Source: Kribbella amoyensis (GTDB lineage: Bacteria > Actinomycetota > Actinomycetes > Propionibacteriales > Kribbellaceae). Taken from it: a stretch of DNA of 64,000 nt. Of this stretch, positions 43,933-53,599 are shown piece by piece. The stretch covers positions 1,488,001-1,552,000 of the forward strand of contig NZ_VIVK01000001.1 in NCBI RefSeq assembly GCF_007828865.1. The letters run 5' to 3'. The notes under the pieces are model-generated. The model did not search any database, had not been told where the DNA came from, and saw only the letters and a list, made by a program, of their open reading frames with translations. The position numbers and the translations under genes were made by a program. Positions within the stretch are counted from its first letter, which is position 1, and each line of letters opens with the position of its first letter.

Positions 43933-45837
43933 GTGAAGCGAACTGCTGCGATCGTCAGTCTGAGTGCCCTGCTGATCACCGCGGGTTGTTCCGACAGCAA
44001 GTCGGACGGCGGGAAGGCCGACCCCAACGACGAGAAGCAGGCGTCCGCCGAAGTCGTCAAGGCGTTCGCGGCCGGGTGGGTGAAGGCGTGGGCCCCGGAG
44101 GGGAAACCGACCGAGGCCGCCGCGCTCACCGACTCGCCGACCACCTTCGGCAAGCGGCTCGACGACGTGGACAGCGCCCTGGTCGCGCAGTCCGCGAAGG
44201 TCACGCCGCAGGGTGAGCCGGACTGCGCCGACGACAGCAACTGCACCCAGAACCTCGAGGTCGAGACCGTGCTGCGCGGGATCGGCACGATGAAGTGGAC
44301 CAGTACGGCAGCGGTGGTGAAGACCGACGGCGGGTGGAAGATCAAGGCCTCCGGCGACACCATCTACCCGGGACTCGGCGAGGCGAACTACCTCAAGCGG
44401 GTCCGTACCCTGCCGGCGCGCGCGTCGATCCAGGACCGCACCGGCAAGCCGCTGACCTCGAACCGGCCGGTCGTGATCGTCGGTGTCGCCTCCGGGAACA
44501 CGGCGACCGCGGCCACCTACTCGGCGTTCACCAAGTTCCTCGAGGTCGACGGCACCAAGCTGTGGAACCGGGCCAAGTCGTCGCCGGCCGGCCAGTTCGT
44601 CGACGCGATCACGCTGCGGGCCGAGGAGTGGGACAAGCTCCGGCCGAAGTTCGCCAACCTGCCCGGTGTGCTCACGATGGGCGGCACCCAGTCGCTGCCG
44701 GAGAGCTCGTCGTTCGCCCGGTCGGTGATCGGCACGATGAAGACCGCGACCGCGGAGACGCTGAAGAACGCGGGCCCGACCGCATCCAGCCAGGACCAGG
44801 TCGGTACCACCGGACTGCAGTACTCGTTCCAGCAGCAGCTCGCCGGGACGCCCGGCGGCACCGTGACGCTGCGGGACGGCAAGACCAAGATGGCGATCAA
44901 GGAGGTGTTCAAGCAGGAGGGCAAGGCCGGCGCACCGGTCCGGACCACGCTGGACACCAGCCTGCAGCGGGCCGCCGAGGCCGCGCTCGCCACCAGCAAG
45001 CTGCCCGCGTCGCTGGTCGCCGTGCAGGCGTCCACCGGGCAGATCCTGGCCGCCGCGAACGGTCCGACCGCGACCAACTACAACCGCGCGTTCCAGGGTC
45101 ACTACGCGCCCGGCTCGACCTTCAAGGTGGTCACGTCGGCCGCGCTGATGGGCATCGGCGAGACCGCGAACACGCCGCTGACCTGCTCGAACACCATCAA
45201 CGTCTTCGGCAAGTCGTTCAAGAACTACGACGGCCTGGCCCCGTACGGCGCCGGCACCATGCAGAAGGCGTTCAACGAGTCCTGCAACACCGCGTTCATC
45301 TCCCAGCACGGCCGGCTGCCCGCCGACGGGATGACCAAGGCGGCCGCGCTGTTCGGCTTCGGCCGCGACCTGAACCTGTCCATCCCGGCGTACGGCGGGC
45401 AGGTGCCGGCGCCCAAGGACGCCGTCGCCGAGGCCGCGTCGATGATCGGCCAGGGCACCGTCACCGCGAGTCCGCTGCAGGTCGCGATGATCGGCGCCAC
45501 CGTGAAGCACGGCACCGCGCTGAAGCCGGTCCTGGTGCCGGCCAAGGACCAGGCCGGCCCGGCCGCGTCGCCGTTGCCCCCAGCAACGACCAACGCGCTC
45601 CGGACGATGATGCGGACCACCGTCACCGGCGGAACCGCGCACATCCTCGCGGCCAACGGCGCGGTGTCCGCCAAGACCGGCACCGCCGAGGTCGTGTCCA
45701 ACGGCAAGGTCATCACCAACGGCTGGATGGTCGGCTTCCGCGGTGACGTCGCCTTCGCGGCGATCGTCGAGGGCGGCGAGTCCGGCGGCAAGGCGGCCGG
45801 CCCGATCCTGAAGAACTTCCTCGGCCGGTTCCAGTGA
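43933..45837 (+). CDS. Penicillin-binding lipoprotein with NTF2-like domain
   Basis: The 634-residue protein has a lipoprotein signal (LITAGC, Cys about 18), an NTF2/MecA-N-like domain (about 35-150), a dimerisation segment, and a transpeptidase domain with SxxK (PGSTFKVV, Ser about 395), SxN (ESCNTAF, about 450) and KTG (SAKTGTAEV, about 581). It cross-links peptidoglycan and resembles PbpA/PbpI-type class B PBPs anchored by lipid. GTG 43933 has GTGGAG upstream; a GTG three codons earlier is equally in frame. Confidence 0.9.
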   Translation: MKRTAAIVSLSALLITAGCSDSKSDGGKADPNDEKQASAEVVKAFAAGWVKAWAPEGKPTEAAALTDSPTTFGKRLDDVDSALVAQSAKVTPQGEPDCADDSNCTQNLEVETVLRGIGTMKWTSTAAVVKTDGGWKIKASGDTIYPGLGEANYLKRVRTLPARASIQDRTGKPLTSNRPVVIVGVASGNTATAATYSAFTKFLEVDGTKLWNRAKSSPAGQFVDAITLRAEEWDKLRPKFANLPGVLTMGGTQSLPESSSFARSVIGTMKTATAETLKNAGPTASSQDQVGTTGLQYSFQQQLAGTPGGTVTLRDGKTKMAIKEVFKQEGKAGAPVRTTLDTSLQRAAEAALATSKLPASLVAVQASTGQILAAANGPTATNYNRAFQGHYAPGSTFKVVTSAALMGIGETANTPLTCSNTINVFGKSFKNYDGLAPYGAGTMQKAFNESCNTAFISQHGRLPADGMTKAAALFGFGRDLNLSIPAYGGQVPAPKDAVAEAASMIGQGTVTASPLQVAMIGATVKHGTALKPVLVPAKDQAGPAASPLPPATTNALRTMMRTTVTGGTAHILAANGAVSAKTGTAEVVSNGKVITNGWMVGFRGDVAFAAIVEGGESGGKAAGPILKNFLGRFQ

Positions 45838-45858
45838 GCCGGGCCACCCGGCCGCGGG

Positions 45859-47574
45859 TCAGAAGCTGAGGATCTCCTCGATCGCGGTGCGCAGGTCCGG
45901 GCCGTCCAGGGTGACCAGGTCGAGGTCGCTCGGGAAGCCCGGGGAGTTGAACAGTCGCAGGTCGCGGTGCTTGCCGGCCGACTCCAGCACGGTCCGGATG
46001 AAGCGGGCGTTGCCGAGCTCGTCGATCCGGCCGTTGGAGCAGACCTGGTCCAGGACCGCGGTCAGGCTGGCCATCGCGGAGTCGGTCATGTGGTCGCCAC
46101 GGCTCTCCACGAGCCGGGTCGCGATCTCGCGAAGCTGGTCGGCGGTGTAGCGGGGGAAGTCGATCCGGCTGGAGAACCGGCTGCGCAGCCCCGGGTTCGC
46201 CTCCAGGAACTCGGCCATCGGCTCCTGATACCCGGCCACGATCACCACCAGCCGGTCCCGGTCGTCCTCCATCCGCTTCAGCAGCGTGTCGATCGCCTCG
46301 GTACCGAAGTCGTTGCCGCTCTGCTTCTTGCGCAGGGCGTACGCCTCGTCGATGAACAGCACGCCGTCGAGCGCGGAGTCGACCACCTCGTTGGTCTTCA
46401 CCGCGGTCTGGCCGATCCACTCGGCGACCAGTCCGGACCGGTCCGTCTCGATCACGGTGTCGGCGGCGAGCAGCCCCAGCGCGCAGTACAGCCGGGCGAC
46501 GACGCGGGCGACCGTCGTCTTGCCGGTCCCGGGGGGTCCGGCGAAGATCAGGTGGCCGCCGAGCTTGGCCGTCGGCAGCCCGCGTTCGGCCCGCATCAGG
46601 CCGGCCCGGACCTGGGCCGCGACGGCGGAGACCTGACGCTTGACGTCCTCCATGCCGACGTTGCGGTCGAGCTCGTTCAGGATGCCCTGCACCGCGCCCC
46701 AGTCCGGCTGCCGGTGCAGGGTCGGCTTCGACGGTGCGCCGCGACGGATCGCCGGGGCCGTGTTCGGCCGGCGCTCGGACGGGCGGGTTTCCAGCTTGAG
46801 GTCGGGGTTGGCCAGCGCCTCGGCGACCTGGCGGTGCGAGTTGTCCCGGTTGTAGACCCACTCGAACTGGCGGATCGCGTTCTCCTCGCGGCCGGTGCCG
46901 CGGTACACGAAACCGAGGTAGTACTCCGCGTCGACGGCGACGAAGCCGTTCTGCTGCTGGCCGGCCGCCTGCCGCAGGATCGTCTCCGCCTCGCCCCACT
47001 GCTCGACCGTGGCGAGCAGCATGCCGAGCCGAAGCACCGACTCGGTGCCTAGGTGGCCGTCGGCGGGAATCCGGCGGAGCTCGCCGATCGCACGGTCGTA
47101 GTCGCGGCGGACCATCGCGACCGCGGCCCGGAGGAAGCGGCCGCGGACGTCCTCGATCACCTGCTCGACGGCCTCGGCCGCACCGTCGGGGTCGCCCGCG
47201 TCTAGGCGGCGCAGGGTCTCGGCGTGCCAGACGTGGTCGGTGGTCTCCAGCGGGTGGGTGAACCACCAGCCGGCCCGGAAGTTCGAGCTGAGCCGGCGCT
47301 TGTCCGCGTCCCGTTCCTCGCCGAACCGGCCGATCCCGCCGACCAGCTTGTCCAGCGCCGTGTCTGAGTCGCCGCCGGCCGCGTGGAACCCGAGCCAGGC
47401 GTCGGCCATCCCGGGATCCAGTTCCAGTGCCTTGGTGAAGGTCTCCAGCGCCGCCGGTTTGTCCGGGGTCGCCGCCTCCTCGCCGGTCTTGGCGAACCCG
47501 AGCTGCTTGGCACCGCGGACCCACAGGCCCCGGGCCCGGCGCCGCGCCAGCAACCCTGCGGACTGCTCAGCCAT
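45859..47574 (-). CDS. EccA/CbbX-type AAA+ ATPase with TPR N-terminus
   Basis: The 571-residue protein has helical TPR-like repeats (about 20-270) and one CbbX-type AAA+ module with Walker [10 protein letters not shown] (about 350), Walker [11 protein letters not shown] (about 407) and an arginine region [11 protein letters not shown]. This matches EccA of type VII secretion, which remodels substrates in the cytosol. No other ESX gene is nearby, so it is an orphan. ATG 47574 follows GGAGTGGAG. Confidence 0.88.
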   Translation of the reverse strand: MAEQSAGLLARRRARGLWVRGAKQLGFAKTGEEAATPDKPAALETFTKALELDPGMADAWLGFHAAGGDSDTALDKLVGGIGRFGEERDADKRRLSSNFRAGWWFTHPLETTDHVWHAETLRRLDAGDPDGAAEAVEQVIEDVRGRFLRAAVAMVRRDYDRAIGELRRIPADGHLGTESVLRLGMLLATVEQWGEAETILRQAAGQQQNGFVAVDAEYYLGFVYRGTGREENAIRQFEWVYNRDNSHRQVAEALANPDLKLETRPSERRPNTAPAIRRGAPSKPTLHRQPDWGAVQGILNELDRNVGMEDVKRQVSAVAAQVRAGLMRAERGLPTAKLGGHLIFAGPPGTGKTTVARVVARLYCALGLLAADTVIETDRSGLVAEWIGQTAVKTNEVVDSALDGVLFIDEAYALRKKQSGNDFGTEAIDTLLKRMEDDRDRLVVIVAGYQEPMAEFLEANPGLRSRFSSRIDFPRYTADQLREIATRLVESRGDHMTDSAMASLTAVLDQVCSNGRIDELGNARFIRTVLESAGKHRDLRLFNSPGFPSDLDLVTLDGPDLRTAIEEILSF

Positions 47575-47646
47575 CTCCACTCCCTCCACGACCGTCGAGC
47601 ATCCTCTCATCACAGGATGTCGGTCCGGCGGTCTACGGTCGGTTTC

Positions 47647-48057
47647 ATGGCAGACACCGAGCAGACCCGCGCCCTGGCCGGCCGGTACTTCGCGACGATG
47701 GCGGCCCGGGACTGGGACGCCTTCGCCGCCCTGGTCGCCGAGGACGTGGTCTACGAGCTCCCGCAGACCAGCGAGCGAATCACCGGCCGGGACGACTACG
47801 TCCGGTTCAACCGGGAGTACCCGGGCGACTGGCGGCTGGAGGTGACCCGGTTGCTGGTCGACGGCGACACCGCGGCCGCGTCGATGAACTTCACCGTCGG
47901 GGCCGAGCAGCTGGTCGGGCTGGTGTTCCTCGAGGTCGGCGACGGGCTGGTCCGCCGGGTGACCGACTTCTGGCCGGAGCCGTACGAGCCGCCCACGGGC
48001 CGCGAGCACCTGGTCGAGCGGCTGCCGGGGACAACTGACCGGTTCGGGGCTTCCTGA
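47647..48057 (+). CDS. SnoaL/NTF2-like nuclear transport factor 2 family protein
   Basis: The 136-residue single-domain protein has the cone-shaped NTF2 fold: a long N-terminal helix ([20 protein letters not shown]), the [17 protein letters not shown] turn and a FWPEPYEPP end. Related proteins bind small ligands or are isomerase-like. No catalytic assignment is possible. It is divergent from the AAA+ gene. Confidence 0.82.
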   Translation: MADTEQTRALAGRYFATMAARDWDAFAALVAEDVVYELPQTSERITGRDDYVRFNREYPGDWRLEVTRLLVDGDTAAASMNFTVGAEQLVGLVFLEVGDGLVRRVTDFWPEPYEPPTGREHLVERLPGTTDRFGAS

Positions 48058-48124
48058 TTCAGGGCTCCCTGAGAGTTCCCTGAACTCCCGCCGTTCCGGG
48101 GATTCGGTCACTTAGGGTGGTGCG

Positions 48125-48466
48125 ATGGAGACCTTGACCTGTCCCAAGTGCCGGGGCGCGATGCGCACCTACGAGCGCAGCGGCATCACCGTCGACCAGT
48201 GCACCGAGTGCCGTGGCATCTTCCTGGACCGCGGCGAGCTGGAACGCCTGGTCGACGCCGAGCAGCAGTTCAACGGGGGTGGGCAGCGCCGCGAGGAGAA
48301 GCGGTACGACGACCGCCGCTACGACAACGACAAGCGGTACGAGGACAAGCGCTACGACGACCGCCGGTACGAGGGCGACCGCAAGTACGAGGGCGACCGT
48401 CGCTACGACAACCAGTACCACCACAAAAAGAAGAAGAAGTCGTTCCTCGAGGAGCTGTTCGACTGA
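48125..48466 (+). CDS. TFIIB-type zinc-ribbon protein with Arg/Tyr/Asp repeat tail
   Basis: The 113-residue protein starts with a zf-TFIIB ribbon (C6, C9, C26, C29; CPKCRG and CTECRGIFLDRGELERL). The second half is a low-complexity array of (R/K)YDD and RYEGD units, then a KKKKK stretch and an acidic-hydrophobic end (FLEELFD). The family is widespread but uncharacterised. The repeat tail is unusual and likely disordered, with possible nucleic-acid binding or condensate-type behaviour (inference). Confidence 0.85.
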   Translation: METLTCPKCRGAMRTYERSGITVDQCTECRGIFLDRGELERLVDAEQQFNGGGQRREEKRYDDRRYDNDKRYEDKRYDDRRYEGDRKYEGDRRYDNQYHHKKKKKSFLEELFD

Positions 48467-48880
48467 TCAGCCACGCTGGGCGATGACGGTGCCCTGGGCG
48501 ATTGCGCACAGCGTCGCCTCGCCGTTCTCGTCCAGCGTGCTCAGCTCGCACGTGCAAGTCGCCTGGCGGCCGCCGGCGTGGGCGACCTTGGCCTGCGCGC
48601 GCAAGAGCCGGCCCACCGCGGGGCGGAGGTAGCTGATCGTGAAGCCACCGGTCAGCACGGCCGGACCGAGCGCGGCGCCGCCGGCGAAGGTGATCGCGTT
48701 GTCGGCCGCGTAGCTCAGCACGCCGCCGTGGACGAAGCCGTTCTGCTGCAGCAGGTCCGGGCGGATATCGAGCTCGAGCGTCGCGGCCCCGTCACCGAAC
48801 GTCGTGACCCGGGTGCCGAGCAGGACGCTGAACGGCTGCGACGCGAGGATCTTCTCGGCCAGTTCGAGGGTCAGCTCCAC
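48467..48880 (-). CDS. PaaI-family acyl-CoA thioesterase
   Basis: The 137-residue hot-dog-fold protein has the PaaI/YbdB motif QQNGFVHGGVLSYAADNA with the active-site HGG turn, followed by the hydrophobic helix and GGFTISYLRPAVG. It hydrolyses thioesters, often aryl- or acyl-CoA. The start is GTG 48880. Convergent with the zinc-ribbon gene, whose stop is adjacent. Confidence 0.88.
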   Translation of the reverse strand: MELTLELAEKILASQPFSVLLGTRVTTFGDGAATLELDIRPDLLQQNGFVHGGVLSYAADNAITFAGGAALGPAVLTGGFTISYLRPAVGRLLRAQAKVAHAGGRQATCTCELSTLDENGEATLCAIAQGTVIAQRG

Positions 48881-48894
48881 CCGGTCAAGTTAAC

Positions 48895-49209
48895 TCAGTG
48901 CGTCCGGGCGTGCAGCGCCGGTTCGCGTTCCTCCTCGGTGGTGCCGCCCCAGACGCCGTACGACTCGCCGACGACGAGGGCGTGCTGCCGGCACTCGCGC
49001 CGGACCGGGCAGGTGCCGCACAAGGACTTGGCCAGCACCTCGCGGGCGTGCTTGCGCAGCCCGCGTTCGGACTCGCCGGAGAAGAAGAGTTCCGGGTTCA
49101 CGTCCCGGCAGGCAGCCCGGTCCTGCCAGGCCCAGTTGTCGAACAACGGAGCGGGCAGACCGTCGGGCGCCTTGGTGACCGCCCCGGCGGGCGGTTTGCG
49201 CCGGCTCAT
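48895..49209 (-). CDS. WhiB-family iron-sulfur transcriptional regulator
   Basis: The 104-residue protein has the four Fe-S cysteines C34, C64, C67 and C73 (CGTC then C), the GVWGGTTEEER turn and a basic end. WhiB-like proteins bind the primary sigma factor and control development, cell division or stress. The spacing fits WhiB1/WhiB2/WhmD-type. ATG 49209 starts MSRRKPPAG. It is monocistronic. Confidence 0.92.
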   Translation of the reverse strand: MSRRKPPAGAVTKAPDGLPAPLFDNWAWQDRAACRDVNPELFFSGESERGLRKHAREVLAKSLCGTCPVRRECRQHALVVGESYGVWGGTTEEEREPALHARTH

Positions 49210-49375
49210 GAGCGGATCCTGCACAGGAGAGCCATCCCAGACACCTCGGAGTGGTCGGTTTCCGGCACGGCTGTCTGCATAACCGCGGCATCGATCCCAG
49301 TACCCCGGCGCAAACGTCCCCACACCTGGTTCACCCTGCGTCACGACCACGGCGAGCGACTGCGCCGAACCCCTC

Positions 49376-49410
49376 CAAAAAGGAGCCCGGGGCAACCACT
49401 TGCCCCGGGC
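49376..49410 (-). terminator. Intrinsic terminator of the immune-inhibitor-A gene
   Basis: A perfect 11-bp stem (49385-49395 with 49400-49410, loop ccac) is followed on the minus strand by CTCCTTTTTGG. It lies 17 bases past the protease stop and is the clearest rho-independent terminator in the window. Confidence 0.85.
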
Positions 49411-49426
49411 CCTGTCGGTCGAACGG

Positions 49427-51808
49427 CTACGTCCCGATCAGCACCCGGATCGCGGTCCCGCGCTGGGTGAGCACCTGGATCCGGACCCCGACGTGAGGAA
49501 CCTTCACCCCGTACGACGGCACCTCCTTCGACCAGTACTCGCGCCGGTCGTCGAACACCGGGACCGCGGCCGCGCCGGGAACCGGGTTCTTCTTCCCGTT
49601 CACGGTCAGGTCGAACGAGTCGGACCGCTCCAGGCCGAAGGTGGAGTCGTAGCTCTGCACCGAGGTCCCCCAGTACACGCCGGCCTGGTTCTTCCGCAGC
49701 TCCGGGTTCGCGTCGATCGGCAGCCACTGGCCCTCACCGGGGTGCACGGCCGTCTCGTTGTCCTTCTGCGAGGTGTCCCAGTACGAGACCAGCAGGCCGT
49801 TCTGGTACGGGTAGTGCTCGACCCAGTTCGGCCGGGACGTCCCGACGAACTTGTACGGCCCGTACTGCAGGTACCGGTTGAACGACGAGTACGTGTAGTG
49901 CGACGCGAGGTAGTAGTGGTCGTGCTCGGTGGTGACCGAGTCCCCGGCCGCCTGGAACCCGGACGCCGTCCAGCCGTTCGCCCCGGCCTCGGCGCCGTCG
50001 TCGACCAGGGTCGCCCCGCCGGCCGTGATCCGGATCTGGTCGGCGAAGAACCCGAGCTCGTGGGTGGCGGCGTCGGTGGCGTACCGGAACCGCAGGTCGA
50101 TCGCCCGGCCGGCGTACCCGGTCAGGTCGAACGTGGCCGGCTTCCACCCGCCGCTGTCGCCGTCGATCCCGTTCGCCTCGCCGGCCTTGGTGATGGTGCC
50201 CGGGATCGCCTTCCAGCCGGACCCGTCGTTCACCTCGACGTACGCGTAGTCGCACGCGTCGGGACCGCAGTCCTCGATCCTCCAGTTCGCCTGGAACTCC
50301 AGCTTCGCCGAGCCGGCCGGCAGTGTGACCTTCCGGGTCAGCGTGTTGGCGAGCTCGTCCCCGGTCCCGCTCCACCACGACTTCGCCCCGGCCGCCGGTT
50401 TCACCAGTTCGGTGGTGACCTTCTTCTTCGGGAGCACGACCACGACTCCCTGCGGCCGTTTCGAGTTGTACTCGTGCGGGCCGAGCTCGATCGTCTTGGT
50501 CTTCCCGGCCTGCACGGTGACGTGGTCGAGCCAGCCGAGCTGCAGCTTGTCCCAGGTGCCGAGGTCCTGTGGTTTCAGCCCGATCCCGAGCGCACCCTTC
50601 GCGCCGGACCGGGACTGCGCCATCACCGACCACCAGTTCACCGGGTTCTGACTCGGCTGACCGGAGGTGTCGTAGTGGTCCGGCAGCCCGAGGTCGTGGC
50701 CGTACTCGTGCGCGAAGACGCTCAGCCCCCCGTTCTCCGGCTGAATCGTGTAGTCGCCGATCCACAGCCCGGTGGTCCCGATCTGGGTGCCGCCGAGCTT
50801 GTTCTTGGCCGGTCCGGTGCTGGTGTTCTGGAACGCGTACCAGCGGTGCGACCAGATCGCGTCCTCGCCCTGGTGCGGATCACCGTCGGCCTGGTCGCCC
50901 CCGGCGTGCACGATCTGGAAGTGGTCGATGTACCCGTCCGGCTCGTTGAAATTGCCATCGGCATCGAAGTCGTAGCGGTCCCACTGGTCGTAGCCGCGCA
51001 GCGTCTGCTGGATCTGCGGGTCGGTCCGGCCGGCCCGGCGCTGGTCGGCGACCCAGCGCTCGACCGCGTCGGAGATCAGGTTCCAGGTGTTCTTGCAGAT
51101 GTTGTCGGGGCACGGCGTCCCGTTCGACCGGCCGTACCGGGCCTCGTTGTACGGCACCTTGACCCAGTCCGAGACCAGGCCGTCGACGCTGTACCGGCCG
51201 GACGACTGCTTCTCGTAGTACGTCTTCACCGACTCGCCGCTGCCGAAGTAGAGGTCGCGGTAGTGGGCCGGGGAATAGTCGGCCTGCCAGACGGTCGCGT
51301 TGTCCACCTTGCGGTCCGGCTGCGGGATCTTGTTGTGCAGCGGCCCGTCGTACGTGCTGGGCCCGGCCGTGTCCGCGTTGGTGTCCACGTCCGGGAAGTC
51401 GGGATGCCGCTGGTTGCCGAACTCGGCCAGGATGACGAAGATCTTGTCGGTCTTCTCCCGGGCCAGCTCGACGTACTGGTCCTTCCGCTTCCCCGCGTCG
51501 GTCGAGCGGCCGAGCGCGTCCCGGGTGGCCGGGCCGGCGATCCCCTGGCCGACCTTCACCACCTTGCTCGCGCCGCGCTGCTCCACCTTCGCGGAACCGC
51601 TGAGCACGTCGGACAACGCCTGCCGGCGCAGGTCGCGGCGCTTGTCCTCCAGCGGGTTCGCGAGTTCGTCGGCCTGGGCCTGGTGCGCGGCCGGCTGCGG
51701 CTCGACGGGCACCGGGCTGGCGGTCGACGGCGGTAGCTGGCCGACGCCGGCGGCCACGGCCACCACCAGGACGCCGACTGCGGTCGTACGTGCGGACTTC
51801 AAGCGCAC
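49427..51808 (-). CDS. Secreted immune-inhibitor-A-like M6 metalloprotease
   Basis: The 793-residue protein has a signal peptide (1-30, ends TAS), a propeptide-like helical part (to about 90), and an M6 peptidase domain with the zinc site HEYGHDLGLPDHYD at about 365. Further on are beta domains including a MAM/jelly-roll-like segment (LEFQANWRIEDCGPDACDYAYVEV, in part). Homologues degrade host or environmental proteins. GTG 51808 has an excellent GGAGGAGG site. It is monocistronic, with a strong terminator downstream. Confidence 0.9.
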   Translation of the reverse strand: MRLKSARTTAVGVLVVAVAAGVGQLPPSTASPVPVEPQPAAHQAQADELANPLEDKRRDLRRQALSDVLSGSAKVEQRGASKVVKVGQGIAGPATRDALGRSTDAGKRKDQYVELAREKTDKIFVILAEFGNQRHPDFPDVDTNADTAGPSTYDGPLHNKIPQPDRKVDNATVWQADYSPAHYRDLYFGSGESVKTYYEKQSSGRYSVDGLVSDWVKVPYNEARYGRSNGTPCPDNICKNTWNLISDAVERWVADQRRAGRTDPQIQQTLRGYDQWDRYDFDADGNFNEPDGYIDHFQIVHAGGDQADGDPHQGEDAIWSHRWYAFQNTSTGPAKNKLGGTQIGTTGLWIGDYTIQPENGGLSVFAHEYGHDLGLPDHYDTSGQPSQNPVNWWSVMAQSRSGAKGALGIGLKPQDLGTWDKLQLGWLDHVTVQAGKTKTIELGPHEYNSKRPQGVVVVLPKKKVTTELVKPAAGAKSWWSGTGDELANTLTRKVTLPAGSAKLEFQANWRIEDCGPDACDYAYVEVNDGSGWKAIPGTITKAGEANGIDGDSGGWKPATFDLTGYAGRAIDLRFRYATDAATHELGFFADQIRITAGGATLVDDGAEAGANGWTASGFQAAGDSVTTEHDHYYLASHYTYSSFNRYLQYGPYKFVGTSRPNWVEHYPYQNGLLVSYWDTSQKDNETAVHPGEGQWLPIDANPELRKNQAGVYWGTSVQSYDSTFGLERSDSFDLTVNGKKNPVPGAAAVPVFDDRREYWSKEVPSYGVKVPHVGVRIQVLTQRGTAIRVLIGT

Positions 51809-51990
51809 GGTTCCTCCTCCTGAGGTCCGCCGGCGAGCCCCGGCGCGGCAGCATCCCGGACAGTGGCCATCGGCAACTATCCGGGCCCGACCCTAAGCGA
51901 GCCGGCGCGACCACCGGAAGCGTCGTGCACCGGCTGCGACCCCTCTGCAACACGATCGCCATCTGCGCGCGACGCACCTATCCTCGAGCC

Positions 51991-52455
51991 ATGACCACCG
52001 CGTCCGCCCTGACCCTGAACCCGTTGACCGACGCCGAGTTCGAGGTCTTCCTGGCCCACAGCATCACGAGCTTCGCCGCCTCGATCGGCCCGGCGCGCGA
52101 CCTCACCCCCGAGGACGCCGCGCGCGCCGCCAAGGAGGACTTCGCAAGGATCCTGCCCGACGGCCGCCGGACCGCGGGCCACTTGTTCTGGGCCGCCCAG
52201 GACGGCTCGGCCACGATCGGTCACCTGTGGATCAACACCGATCCCAAGCCGTTCGTGTTCGGCGTCGAGGTCGACGAGCAGCACCGTGGCAAGGGATACG
52301 GCCGGGCGATCATGCTGGCCTGCGAGGACGAGTGCCGGCGACTCGGCCACCGGACCATCGATCTCAACGTCTTCGGCTTGAACACCACCGCGATCAACCT
52401 CTACACCTCGCTCGGCTACACCGTGACCTCGCAGCAGATGCGGAAGATCCTGTGA
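51991..52455 (+). CDS. GNAT-family N-acetyltransferase
   Basis: The 154-residue protein has the GNAT acetyl-CoA loop (VEVDEQHRGKGYGRAIM) and the C-terminal NVFGLNTTAINLYTSLGY signature. It acetylates an amine; substrate unknown. The ATG is at 51991. The polymerase gene begins 13 bases after its stop, so they may be co-transcribed. Confidence 0.88.
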   Translation: MTTASALTLNPLTDAEFEVFLAHSITSFAASIGPARDLTPEDAARAAKEDFARILPDGRRTAGHLFWAAQDGSATIGHLWINTDPKPFVFGVEVDEQHRGKGYGRAIMLACEDECRRLGHRTIDLNVFGLNTTAINLYTSLGYTVTSQQMRKIL

Positions 52456-52468
52456 GCGCGAGCCGCCG

Positions 52469-53536
52469 ATGACCGAGCCTGGCTGGTGGATCCTGCACGT
52501 CGACATGGACCAGTTCATCGCCGCGGTGGAGATCCGCCGACGGCCCGAGCTGCGCGGACTGCCGGTCGTGGTCGGCGGGTCCGGTGACCCCCAGCAGGCG
52601 CGCCAGGTGGTCGCGACCGCGTCGTACGAGGCCCGGGAGTACGGGGTGCGCTCGGGGATGCCGCTGCGGACGGCGTACCGGAAGCTCCCGGACGCGGTGT
52701 ACCTGCCGTCGGACCCGGCGACGTACGAGGCGGCGTCGGCCGAGGTGATGGACACGCTCCGGACGTTCCCGGTGATCGTCGAGGTGTGGGGCTGGGACGA
52801 GTGTTTCGTCGGCGCCCGGACCGACGACCCGGAGCGGCTCGCCGCCGACCTGCGGGCCGCCGTCCTCGCCGCGACCGGGCTGACCTGCTCGATCGGGATC
52901 GGCGACAACAAGACCCGGGCGAAGTTGGCCACCGGGTTCGCCAAGCCGGGTCCCTCCCAACGCGCGGGCGACGGCGGTACGTACCGGCTCACCGCGGCGA
53001 ACTGGGCCGAGGTGATGGACCACCGCCCGGTCCGCGATCTCTGGGGCATCGGCGCCCGCATGTCGCAGAACCTGGAGGAGCTAGGCCTCCGGACCGTGGC
53101 CGACCTCGCCGCGGCCGACCTGGAGACACTGCAGCAGCGGTTCGGCCCGAGGATGGGGACCTGGTACCTCGCTCTCGGCCGCGGGCTCGGCGACACCGAG
53201 GTGACCGACGTCCCGCGCGAACCGGTCTCCCGCAGCCACGAGATGACGTACCCCGAGGACCTGTCCGACCCGGCCGAGATCCAGGCCAAGGTCCGGGCGA
53301 TGGCGGTCGCGCTGACCGACGAGGTGGTCGCGGACGACCGATGGATCCAGCGGGTGCACGTGAAGGTCCGGTTCACCTCCTTCTACACTCCGATCAAGAG
53401 CCGCAAGCTGCCCGCGCCGACCCAGGATCCCGAGGTCGTCGCGGATGCGGCGCTGACCGTGCTGGCGAAGTTCGAGTTCCGCCGGCCGGTCCGGCTGCTC
53501 GGAGTACGCGCGGAATTCGCTCCCCCACCGGACTGA
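52469..53536 (+). CDS. Y-family DNA polymerase, DinB2-type, with altered steric gate
   Basis: The 355-residue translesion polymerase has catalytic acids D12 (HVDMDQF) and D110/E111 (WGWDECF), CSIGIGDNKTRAKLATGFAKP, and the little-finger domain. WGWDE, VVGGSGDP and KIRKLPAP-like text match mycobacterial DinB2 rather than DinB1. The residue aligned with the DinB sugar gate (Phe13 in E. coli) is Ile17, like Leu14 of DinB2, which tolerates ribonucleotides. No clamp-binding C-terminal peptide is seen. Confidence 0.88.
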   Translation: MTEPGWWILHVDMDQFIAAVEIRRRPELRGLPVVVGGSGDPQQARQVVATASYEAREYGVRSGMPLRTAYRKLPDAVYLPSDPATYEAASAEVMDTLRTFPVIVEVWGWDECFVGARTDDPERLAADLRAAVLAATGLTCSIGIGDNKTRAKLATGFAKPGPSQRAGDGGTYRLTAANWAEVMDHRPVRDLWGIGARMSQNLEELGLRTVADLAAADLETLQQRFGPRMGTWYLALGRGLGDTEVTDVPREPVSRSHEMTYPEDLSDPAEIQAKVRAMAVALTDEVVADDRWIQRVHVKVRFTSFYTPIKSRKLPAPTQDPEVVADAALTVLAKFEFRRPVRLLGVRAEFAPPPD

Positions 53537-53599
53537 CAACTTTCCGGGGCCGGCCGTCGTCAAAGCAGGCACCCCTCACTTGTGGAAGGCCACACCTCG

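Noticed and set aside
48290-48430. DNA tandem repeat as a separate element in the zinc-ribbon gene
   Set aside because: The periodicity follows the amino-acid repeat (RYDD-type) in frame and is explained by the protein.
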